A DNA stretch of 64,000 nt, taken from NCBI RefSeq assembly GCF_932276165.1, contig NC_064005.1:2728001-2792000 (forward strand). The letters are read 5' to 3'. This stretch comes from Plutella xylostella (taxonomy: Eukaryota; Arthropoda; Insecta; Lepidoptera; Plutellidae). Of the stretch, positions 51,901 to 63,900 are shown in pieces. Numbering within the stretch: position 1 is the first letter of the stretch; each line of letters opens with the position of its first letter. The position numbers and the translations under genes were made by a program. The notes below the pieces were generated by a model that ran no database searches, was not told the origin of the DNA, and saw nothing but the letters and a program-made list of their open reading frames with translations.

Positions 51901-54900
51901 CCAGGAGCTGTTGTGCTCATACAGAAACCCCATGGATGTTGCATACGCCCTAAGAGAAGTATACTCAGGCATATACGCAGCCACAGCGCGTATCCAATCC
52001 CTGCAGCTGAAAAGGTTTACAGACGCAGCAATTCCAAAATCCCAAACCAACACTCTATTCCTGACGCATACACAGGAAGAAAAAGAGACCCTGACCAGCC
52101 AAGGGTTTGGAGAAGGAACGGGATCACGCGTCTTAACCATACACGAAGCACAGGGATTGACGTACGAATCCGTCATTATCATAAAAACAAAAGACAAAAT
52201 AAAGTTGCACGATAGCATACCTCACGCAGTAGTGGCGCTGTCGAGGCACACCTCCGCCTGCACCTACTATGCGGATGACACCGAGGACGCTATCGGCAAC
52301 CTCGCTAAAACGGCAATAACAGCACCGAAGAAACGGATCCTCGAGTACAACCTAAAGATGGCAATAAAAAATCGGGACAAAGAGGTCTTTGCCCAGCAAT
52401 CAAGGCTTTTGGCAACGCAAAATGGAGCGGAATAGGAGAATTTTGATTTTAATTTTAAATTGACGGCCAAACAGTATTGCATGTTTTTTATAGTTTTGAT
52501 ATGTATAGTATATAGCATGTATTGTATAGTTTTGATATGTAGGTATTGTATAGTATATCATGAATTAATATTATCTGTATAAGAACTAACCAATAAAATT
52601 AAGATAGTTTTAAGAACACTGTCACACATTAACACCAGGCAAAACAACAGCGATGACAAAAGGAGTGTGTGACCACTGACAGGCGTCTGTTAAGTTCTCT
52701 GAAGACAGCTGACACTGGCCCTACCCTTCAAATGTTTGTTGCCATTATAATTGTAAGTGTAACTGTGTGAAACAAAGAAAAAAAAAAGAAAAAAAAAAAA
52801 AAAACAAGAAATGCACAACTGGGGGTTTTTAGTCGGTTAAAGGCCGACACTACCTGGGTCCCCTTCCCAGGTGTCTGTGTAGATTTTCCTCCAGGAGTGC
52901 AAAAAAAAATATATTATTAATAATATATAGGTATATATATATATAAAAGATAAAATATATATAGAGTAGTGAGTAGTTAAAAGATGAAGATAAAAAACAA
53001 CCAAACTCTCACAATATATTGATCTCTCAAAAAGGCACGGACATAAAGTCTGTGGAGTGATAATAAAATCTTTAAAAAAAAAAAAAAAGTTATTAGTCAC
53101 AACGTTGCTACGAACACAACGTTTGTGACTCGTTTAGTTTCTACCCGTAACATGCAATCTACGTAACGTTACAATCGCACCATGTGGGCCCTAGTGCTGG
53201 GCTCGCGTGGACATATCTTTGTGCTAGACACTGTCCGGACGAACCAGATGCCTAATTGTAACACGCTGTATAAAGCTGAGAGGACCGCCAAGTAAGTTAT
53301 TAATCACATAACTTTGCAAAGGAAGCTACAACGTTAGTGACTCGTTAGTGTCTACCCGTAACATGCAATCTATATACGTAACGTTACAATCGCACCATGT
53401 GGGTGCTAGTGCTGGGCTCGCGTGCACATATGTTCGTGCTAGATACAGTCAGAACGAACCAGATGCCTAACTGCAACACGCTGTATAAAGCTGAGCGGAC
53501 CGCCAAGTAAGAGTCTAGTCACATAACGTTGCAACGGACGCTATTGCATGTCTAAAAATAAATAAATAAAAATTTGTTTGTAACTCATTTAGTTGTTCCC
53601 CGTAACATGTCGCGCAACAATCAATTTAATATTATTCCGTTTGTTTTGTGTACATTACCCTATAAATAGCTTTATCCCTACGAGGGATAGTCATAAGCAA
53701 TGGTGTTCGCGTTTTATGTGCAACTGCTGTGCTATGCGGCAAGAGTTATGTATTTAATTGCTGCGGCGTTTACTCATTCCTCAGAACAGGCCGTTTATGG
53801 AGATATAAAGTTACCTTCTAAATTTAAATATCAATTCACAGAATAAACCTCGGCACAGACGAGTCGACACTCCCGCCGGCAGACATAGCATGGGAGACAC
53901 ACATAGAAACCGACCTCAAGCAGGTGCACCGCGGCATCCAGCGCGCGCTGCAGCGGCACCGCGACGAGCACAAGGGACCGGCCATCGTAGCGGCCCAGGC
54001 GCCGCGAGCAGCGTTGCATGGGGTGCCAGGTAATATAATTTTGTTCTTTTTATCTTGTCGGTGATAAACACAAGAGCTAACCTCGCGGCATGGGTCCCTT
54101 TTCGACATCGATGAATTCGTAACATGTGTTTTACCAATCACAATGCCATATTTATCGCAAATCGCGATTGGAGGAAGATATACAAATTTTCATGCTACAT
54201 GCGTCCCGTTGCATGGGTCCGGTATCGTTACTATATCGTGATTCACTATAAAACGGCGCTGTGATTGGAGGAACACAGATTAAACGAATTTATCCACATC
54301 GATAAACGAACCCGTGCAGCGGGACCGTAACTAAGATATAGCATGAGAATGGAATAATACTTTATTGCTTGTATCTTATGGCGTTCCTCTTATATATACA
54401 TACCCAATCGTATACAAATGGAAGAATACCTACAATAAGCACTACAGCCGGACTAGTAGGACATAGTATGGGAGACGCACATAGAGACGGACCTGAAGCA
54501 GGTGCACCGCGGCATCCAGCGCGCGCTGCAGCGGCCCCGCGACGAGCACAAGGGACCCGCCGTCGTGGCCGCGCAGGCGCCGCGCCCCGCGCTGCATGGC
54601 GTGCCAGGTATCTATCTATCTATCTATCTATCATGGCGAGCTTATTGTCCGCATTTAGCCCATAAGGTGGGCCATTATGCGTGCCGGGTTATGTAATGTA
54701 TAAATGCGTCTTACTTCAGATGCATAGGTTGCGGGTTTATATCACGTCAGGGTCACCAATGTGCCAAGCTGGATTTAGGCAATAGGAAATGTGCCTACTC
54801 TCTTGAGAATGGCGGAACATACTCATGTGCTATGAAAAAGTTCCACCTGCCATTGACGTCCCATATGTCACTGGAACTTTTTCATTGCTCGTGAGTGTAT

Positions 54901-57900
54901 TTACCTATTGTGTCTTGTGGCGTTAATCTTATATAACTACCATCATCATCTTGAGGTTATAATTATCAATAAATCTAATACACGGATGAATGTGGTAGCT
55001 ACAATAAACACTATAGCCGTCAAGTGCATAGCATGAGAGACGCACATAGAGACGGACCTGAAGCAGGTGCACCGCGGCATCCAGCGCGCGCTGCAGCGGC
55101 CCCGCGACGAGCACGAGGGACCCGCCGCCGTGGCCGCGCAGGCGCCGCGCCCCGCGCTGCATGGCGTGCCCGGTATTGTGTAGCTTCTTCTTTGCGTGTC
55201 AATGATGAACATTAGACCTGGCACCGCTGCATGAGTCCATTTATCCATGTCTATAAATTCGTTTTGCACATTTCATCAATCACAGCGCCGTTATTATCAA
55301 TAAGCAGTATAGTGTCATTTATCCATGCTGCGAGCATTTCCCATCATCAGTCGGTACTGGATCACTGATCTGGACTACGCCACTCCCAAGGCTACTGGAC
55401 GTTGGCCCCTCTTAAGAGTGCTGGTCATAAGCCACATATTTTTCTCAGACTACCGGTTATCTGTATAAGGTCGCCGGCTCATCGGGCTGTCACAAACCAC
55501 AATTGCCTGTTCATGATCTTCATGCGAGAATTCGGCATTCATTACTCATCAGAATTTTCTTACCCAAAATATCTTTCTAGCTACATTTAGCTTTCATTTA
55601 GTTTTAGTAGCTTTTGGGCTACATTACTTGAAGAGTCTTTATAAGAAATCTGCCAAAATTTTGCTTATACACAAATTAACTCCATGCATTCCCCCCACAG
55701 GTCTATCAGACTTCCCGATAGTCCCCCTGCACGTGCGCGATGTAGACACTCTGTACAACTCACTGGAGTGGCAGCGTAACGGCGCGCGCGCCATAGTGAG
55801 GCACCTGCTCAACTTGCGCGCCATGCTGCGCCTCACGGTGGAACAGTGCAGGTAATGTTATGAGAGTAAATAAGTTACTTAAATTACATGGAATATTATA
55901 ATATGGAGTTAGAGCAAGTACGCACGGCTTATTGATAGAATTATTGAGATTTCTATATATATTTTTTATTTTCTTCTGCCTACCACCCTTTATTTTTATA
56001 TTTAATACGATTTTAGATTCGTTGGTTATCACTTTATCACAACTAAAGTTTGGTTTGGGAGGTTTTAGGCTTCTTCTTCTTCTAGTGCCGTCTCCTAGCG
56101 AAGGTTGGCAATTATCCTGCTAATTTCCGTCTTGGAGGCCGCCGCACCGAACAATTCTCCAGTACTCAGCTGGAACTACTGGCGTATTTATTTATCGTAT
56201 GGCTTCACTGGTTACATAAAATAGTATTAAAATAAGGATTTATACATGTCACTAAAAACTGATTTTTAGGCATCATAATGTTTTTTTCCTTATTTCCAGA
56301 TACTACCACGTGCCGATCGGCAACCTGCCCGCCGACCCGACGCTATTCGCCGCCGACTTGTTCTACGCGCGGCACCTGCTCAAGCACAACTGCGTGCTGT
56401 GGAGCTCCGACCGCGAGCGCCCCGACCTGGGCGGCCGCGAGACCGATGATAATAGGTGAGGGGCTGCTAGTGTTAATGTGTCTACATACAGGCTAATACA
56501 GGGTGTTGCTTAATCGGCTTTCTATACCACTTTTGCGGAACCCTGTGAATACATTTTATGGCAGATAAAATCATGTGTGTTTCCTATCGGGGAATCGGCC
56601 GATGGCCTTCCTTAAAAACCTCTTGAAGTCTATCTATCTGTCCACCACAAACACACGTACGCACAATTTGCTAGTAGCCTAGTGGGAGTTTCTCTGCTAC
56701 GAGGGGAGTTTGCCATAACCTCTCTCTGTTTGCGGCGGACTTGTTCTACGCGCGGCACCTGCTCAAGCACAACTGCGTGCTGTGGAGCTCCGACCGCGAG
56801 CGCCCCGACCTGGGCGGCCGCAAGACCGACGACAATAGGTGCGGGGCTGCTAGTGTTATGAGAGCTATATATTGAAAAAAAACCGGCCAAGTGCGAGTCG
56901 GGCTCGCGCACAAAGGGTTCCGTAGCAGCAAAATTACAGTTAAATCAACCTATCTCAAAAACTATAAGAGATACTTTGATCAAACCAAAAATCGTTGAAA
57001 GAGTTAATTAGCATGCATCACCTCTATTTTTTTTAGAATTTTATACCCCGTAGTTATAAAAATAGAGGGGGGGGGACATACTTTTTACGACTTTGAGAGC
57101 TGATATCTCAAAAACCGTTCACTTTAAGAAAAATGTTTTTTAGAAAACTTTATATCATTTTAAAAGACCTTTCCATTGATACCCCACACGGGTATGTACA
57201 TCGAAAAAAAAAATTTCATCCCTCAGTTACATGTATGGGGGGCCCCACCCCCAATTCTTTTTTTTACTATTTAGTGTCATATTTTTGTAGCGGTTCATAC
57301 AACACATATTCCCATCAAATTTCATCACTGTAGTACTTATAGTTTCCGAGTAAATCGGCTGTGACAGACGGACAGACGGACAGACGGACAGACGGACATG
57401 ACGAAACTATAAGGGTTCCGTTTTTGCCATTTTGGCTACGGAACCCTAAAAACTGATATTACGGCAGATAAAATTCCACTAGCATCGGGGAATTTGCCCG
57501 TCGCTTACATTAACTAACCGCTTCGCTAAAGACACGCACGCACCAAGATTTGCGTGTGAGAGCCTACCTTAGACTGACTGTCACTAGAGCGGAGCGGAGC
57601 GAGGCCGAAATCAACCAATAAAATTTCACGAGCGGAGATTTTGGTTAAATCTATCGGTGCATTTTTGCCTACGCATAATTTTCGTGCGAGGTCGGTTGGC
57701 CTAGTGGGGGTATCTCTGCTATCAGGGTAATTTACCACTAACCTCCCGCCGACCCGACTCTGTTCGCGGCGGAGCTGTTCTACGCGCGGCACCTGCTCAA
57801 GCACAACTGCGTGCTGTGGAGCTCCGACCGCGAGCGCCCCGACCTGGGCGGCCGCGAGACCGACGATAATAGGTGAGGACTTAGCTTAGGCTCTAAGAAT

Positions 57901-60900
57901 GATGCTGATGAATGCTATCATGACGTAGAAAGAAAATGGAGTCGGTCGGTGGCCTATCTGTCCATTAGAGCGGAGCGGAGAGCAAGCGGAGATTTTCTTT
58001 CTTTCAAATCTGTAAGTGCTTTTTTGCCTACGCACAATTTCCGTACCAGATCGGTTGGTCTAGCTAGGGGGTATCTCTGCTATGAGGGTAGTTTGCCATG
58101 ACCTCCCGTCGGCCCCGACGCTATTCGCCGCCGACTTGTTCTACGCGCGGCACCTGCTCAAGCACAACTGCGTGCTGTGGAGCTCCGACCGCGAGCGCCC
58201 CGACCTGGGCGGCCGCGAGACCGACGATAATAGGTGAGGGGTAGCTGGTATTAAATATGGTGGCATATAAAACTCTTTTTACGGCCGTGGTGGCTAAGCA
58301 GCGAGCGAGGCGAAAATCCACCAATAGAATTTTACGATCGGTGCATTTCTGGCTAGGCATGATCTGCATACGAGATCGGTTTGCCTAATAGGGATCCGGG
58401 GGCATGGCAGTGCCCCAGCCAAGTCTCTAGCAAAATGGTCACAGCCGTACCATCTTTTCTCGAAGCGATTCGCGGCTGTGTCGCCCTCCCTATATCTTCG
58501 ACGTGGACAAAGCTAGGAGTTTAGGTTTTCGGTGAATAATAGTAGGTATCAGAACAAGCGATACAAGGGTACTTTAGTTTGCCATTCACTTGCCCCCACT
58601 CCGACGACGCGACGTTCGATAACGACATCATCATCGTGTATATTTTCAACCCGCAAAGATTTAACTCAAGTAACCAATCTATAAACATTTGTCCCCAGGC
58701 TAGTAAGCGAGGTGGACGAGCAGTCCGGCTGCACGCACAACGCGCCCGGCGCGTACTCCGGCGTGTGCGTGCAGCTGGAGACGGACGCGCTGGCGGTGTG
58801 CGCGCTGCTGCAGGCCTCCACCATACTGCAGGTGACTAGCTCCCGGCGGGGTAGGCAGGGCGTCACTAGCGGGGTAGCAGTCCGTGTGCGTGCAGCTGGA
58901 GACGGACGCGCTGGCGGTGTGCGCGCTGCTGCAGGCCTCCACCATACTCCAGGTGACTAGCTCCCGGCGGGGTAGGCAGGGCGTCACTAGCGGGGTAGCA
59001 GTCCGTGTGCGTGCAGCTGGAGACGGACGCGCTGGCGGTGTGCGCGCTGCTGCAGGCCTCCACCATACTGCAGGTGACTAGCTCCCGGCGGGGTAGGCAG
59101 GGCGTCACTAGCGGGGTAGCAGTCCGTGTGCGTGCAGCTGGAGACGGACGCGCTGGCGGTGTGCGCGCTGCTGCAGGCCTCCACCATACTGCAGGTGACT
59201 AGCTCCCGGCGGGGTAGGCAGGGCGTCACTAGCGGGGTAGCAGTCCGTGTGCGTGCAGCTGGAGACGGACGCGCTGGCGGTGTGCGCGCTGCTGCAGGCC
59301 TCCACCATACTGCAGGTGACTAGCTCCCGGCGGGGTAGGCAGGGCGTCACTAGCGGGGTAGCAGTCCGTGTGCGTGCAGCTGGAGACGGACGCGCTGGCG
59401 GTGTGCGCGCTGCTGCAGGCCTCCACCATACTGCAGGTGACTAGCTCCCGGCGGGGTAGGCAGGGCGTCACTAGCGGGGTAGCAGTCCGTGTGCGTGCAG
59501 CTGGAGACGGACGCGCTGGCGGTGTGCGCGCTGCTGCAGGCCTCCACCATACTGCAGGTGACTAGCTCCCGGCGGGGTAGGCAGGGCGTCACTAGCGGGG
59601 TAGCAGTCCGTGTGCGTGCAGCTGGAGACGGACGCGCTGGCGGTGTGCGCGCTGCTGCAGGCCTCCACCATACTGCAGGTGACTAGCTCCCGGCGGGGTA
59701 GGCAGGGTGTCACTAGCGGGGTAGCAGTCCGGCTGCACGCACAACACTAGTATAGACTAAGTTATTTTTTATGCTGCAACTTAAATGCTTGTGGGCGTCT
59801 AATATCAATACTATAACATTTCATTGGTTTATAACTTGGGTTATTTACAATGTTATTATGTTTGCAGGTGGAAGGGACGAGTGTGGCCACATGTTTTGGA
59901 GCTCAACACTCCAACATACAAGATATCATGTCTAACACCGGTACGTGCTATTTTATTACTTCTCTATCTACATCCACACCTCGTAATATCTATAATAGAT
60001 TGCGAGATTCGCTTTAAAATGTAAGAATGGTAGATTAAAAAGTAGCCTTGAAAGTAGGTAAGGGTCCTGTCAAGGTCTGTGAAAGTAATGTGTGATCAAA
60101 TAATGAGTTCAATGATTGTATTTTCAAACTAATAACTCTTCATTATTCCAGGTTCAAACGCGTCATTGAACTACGACGAGACGGCGCAGTGCGCGGGCGC
60201 GTTCAAGATCCTGCGCTCCATGGTGGCGTCGTGGCTGCGCGACGTCACGCAGTACAAGAACGTGTTCGCCGACTACCAGATATCACATCTGTACAGGTAC
60301 CTGCACTTGACCCCTCTATAAGGCTCATTGTAAAAGTATTTCATGGTATTTCAAACTTAACTTTATGGGATAAAGTAAAAAATATGGCGGCAAAATATTA
60401 TTCCTTTGTTTAGCGTAGATGCACGAAACTTATCTCCTAGAGTACGGTTTAAATATTTTAATCGTCCGGCGCCATTATTTATTTATACGGCGCACCCTAG
60501 GCTGTAAAAGACTGAAGCTAATCCCTTCATCATTATGACTACTGCAAGTCTGGCAGTACCAGCTTGGTAAAGTAGCTCAAAACAGATGACATATCAACAT
60601 GGCAGATGATAAGACTTTGTATGGCCATCGGTCAGTCAACTGTTGATGAACAATATCAAACTCATTTCAAGCCTTCCGGTCCATTATGCCAATCGTTTAA
60701 TGCTTAACTCACTTGACTGAATCTCATAATCACAACCCCACAGATGGCTAAAAACCCCGACCTCGCTACTCTACGACCCTGCTCTCCGGCGCACGCTGTA
60801 CAACCTGATGAAGAAGCTATATCTGCTGCTAGTGGCGGAGTTCAAGCGCCTCGGAGCCTCCATCGTGTTTGCGGACTTCACCACCATCCTGCTGTGCACT

Positions 60901-63900
60901 AATAAAGCTTCTGTTATGGATGGCGTCGGTGAGTTCTAAAGATAGGATATTTTTCCTCTACTGCAGGCCAAGATACCTGTAGTGGATAGGTGTGTAAAGC
61001 CGGAGGAAAGAGTGTGTATGACTATGGTATGGCTTCAGCCGCACTAATAGTCTGTGAATTAGTCCCAATAAGTATGCCATGAATTCCAGTGAGACAGCAG
61101 CTTGTGTAATAAACCTACCACATCCAGAGGCGATTAAAAATCTATTATATCTGGTGTACCAATGGGATGTGAGTATTTAATCGGTAAGGCTTAGGTATTT
61201 GATACCGCCTCATTATAATAAGCCTTTCTATAAGCGGTACAAGCGGGAGCGGTGGTAGCTCAGTCGGGTAAGCGCCCGCTTCTCACGCCAGAGATGCGGG
61301 TTCGATCCCGGCGCTGACATGTACCAATGAGTTCTTTTAACTAAAGTACAATGTATACCATCGCTCTTACGGTGAAGGAAAATATCGTGAGGAAACCTGC
61401 ATATCTAGATCTAGCACATCTAGATATGTAAACGCACCAACCCGCAGTGGACCAGCGTGGTGGGAAATGGTCCGAGCTTAGGAAGGCAGTTTAGACCTTG
61501 GGGATATGCACAAAGGTTCCATTTGAGAGAGCCAGGTGCAGGTACTTACACCCCCACAGAAAATAGAATAGAATAGAAGCGGTAGAATCCCTATTTCACT
61601 CAATCTGTGTACCAAAATTTTTACATTAGTTACGTTAATTTGTTGCAGGCTACGTGGAGTTTGTAGTGCAGAGTATCCGCAACAAGGAGTTGTTCCACGG
61701 CATCGACATCACGTACAAGCGCTGCTGGGCGCACCTGCTGTGGCTCGACGAGGCCAACCACGCCGGGATCGAGGTATTTACACATTTACGACTCATTTAC
61801 AATACAAGTACCTAGTCGTTATAGTTACTTCCCATTGAGAAAGGTTTGGGTATTTTAGTCTATTGTGTACAATGAGGGAATGAAACTACAGAGAAAGGAG
61901 AAAAACCTCCAGTGTTCGAATTATTGTGAGTAATAAATTATGTCTTTATTTGAGCATTTTCATCAGATCAGCTATTTTGCTTTGCAGGGTAAACTACCTC
62001 AAGGGCTGGTGGAAGTTGGGTCATCTCAGCTACCCACGGAATCAGAAGATCAAAACGACGAGGTATGTACCTCTATGTGCGGAATTACCTACTACATACC
62101 CTCATATACCTTTGTATGTATAGGCAAATTATAATTATACCTCCAGATGATAAATAACTAACAGGGATACCGGAATCTATTGAAACATAAACCAACAAAG
62201 CCAATCCAAACTAACCCCCTACATCCTTCACAGGAGAGCTCAATCACCATGCACTGGAACCTAGCGGAGTTCTTGCCCCGGACGGTGCGCGAACACTTCG
62301 TCTCCACCGTGGCGGGCTACGTCAGCGCCGCGCACAGTAGGCGCGAGGAACTGCCGGCGCTGATCACCGGGGAACTGACACAGAAGCTGCTGCAGTGAGT
62401 GTTGTCACGTGTTGTGTGGGGGTGAATGTTTGTAATAGGGAGTGACTTAGTGTCGACGGTGGCGGGCTACGTCAGCGCAGCCCACAGTAGGAGGGAGGAA
62501 CTGCCGGCGCTGATCACCGGGGAACTCACGCAGAAGCTGCTGCAGTGAGTGTTGTGACGTGTTGCGTGGGGGTTAATGTTTATAATATATATATATAAAT
62601 ATTTATTTTCAGACCACATAGTCCATAGTAAGTGTTAGTAACAATGAATCTTAATACTAGGTTAGGCTAAATACAAACACAAACACATTAATATATTTAT
62701 TTACACACCCTATTTTGAAACACTGAGTACTGATCCTACCCTGTTCCAGTTAAGTACTTGGACCCAGTGTCTCAAGATAGGGCCATCCACCCTCTCGGCG
62801 ATCACCCTCAGGAGGCTGTTGTCGCTGGCCCGCACTCTGCCCAGCAGAGACGCTGTTCGCTTCCGGATAATGGCGTAAAAGTCATCCGTGCGCTCGGCTG
62901 CGAACATGCCTGACGCGCTGCAGTAGCGGGGCAGCCCCATCATCATCCTGAAGGTGTTATTATATTGAACGCGCAGGGCGCTGAAAGCCTTCTGAGTATA
63001 GTTAGTCCAGAGGCTGCGGGAGTAACGGGATAATAGGGAGTGACTTCGTGTCGACGGTGGCGGGCTACGTCAACGCAGCCCACAGTAGACGCGAGGAACT
63101 GCCGGCGCTGATCACCGGGGAACTCACGCAGAAGCTGCTGCAGTGAGTGACGTCACGTGTTGCGTGGGGGTTAATGTTTGTAATATGGAGTTCACTTAGT
63201 GTCGACGGTGGCGGGCTACGTCAGCGCCGCCCACAGCAGGCGCGAGGAACTGCCGGCGCTGATCACCGGGGAACTCACGCAGAAGCCGCTGCAGTGAGTG
63301 TTGTCACGTGTTGCGTGGGGTTAATGTTTGTAATAGGGAGTTCACTTCGTATCGACGGTGGCGGGCTACGTCAGCGCCGCCCACAGTAGGCGCCAGGAAC
63401 TGCCGGCGCTGATCACCGGGGAACTCACGCAGAAGCTGTTGCAGTGAGTGACGTCACGTGTTGCGTGGGGGTTTAGGTATTAGGTGGTGGTAAGAGTAAA
63501 ATAAAATCGTGGATGCAGTTTCATTTTGAGCGCCACCTAATTATTATGGAACACATTTTAGCACCGAGGAAGCACTAACTTGTATAAATACAAGGCCTGG
63601 CTAAAATGGTATTGTAGGTAAGCTGAAATGAGTGTTTATCTTAACTTTTGTTGAGAATGCCCCATTTATTGTTTTTTTTATTTACACATAAATATAACCC
63701 TCTTCATGTCCTGTTTCCGCTTACCTTGTATTATTTGTTTTTCTACTACCGAAATAATCGATATTTTACTGTCTGAATGTGTACTAAATAATTAAATTTT
63801 ACCTTCATCCATCCTCAGAATAACGGAGCGCATAAACAGCCGCTCGCCCGTCCTCCTGCCCGGTGACATCGCACTTCGCCCCGGCACCCGCGAGGACCTG

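Larger units (their letters stand above)
50278..53508 (+). repeat. Four partial copies of POLE exon 27
   Basis: Parent 50102-50277. Copies about 50470-50586, 50715-50831, 53177-53291 and 53394-53506 start at the SMWALVLGS codons and end GCCAA|GTAAG. All lack the acceptor. Intron-head sequence 'cataacgttgcaacggac' is repeated too. A helicase-bearing element (50849-53088) sits between copies 2 and 3 of this set. Confidence 0.92.

Noticed and set aside
51421..52218. 265-codon frame on the minus strand
   Set aside because: Shadow of the helicase frame on the opposite strand; no recognisable motifs.
58763..59750. CRISPR-like regular direct repeats
   Set aside because: Units are contiguous 121-bp copies of a known exon and donor without unique spacers, in an insect nuclear gene.
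61255..61330. tRNA gene
   Set aside because: A and B boxes are present, but acceptor and anticodon stems do not pair properly and a SINE body and tail follow.
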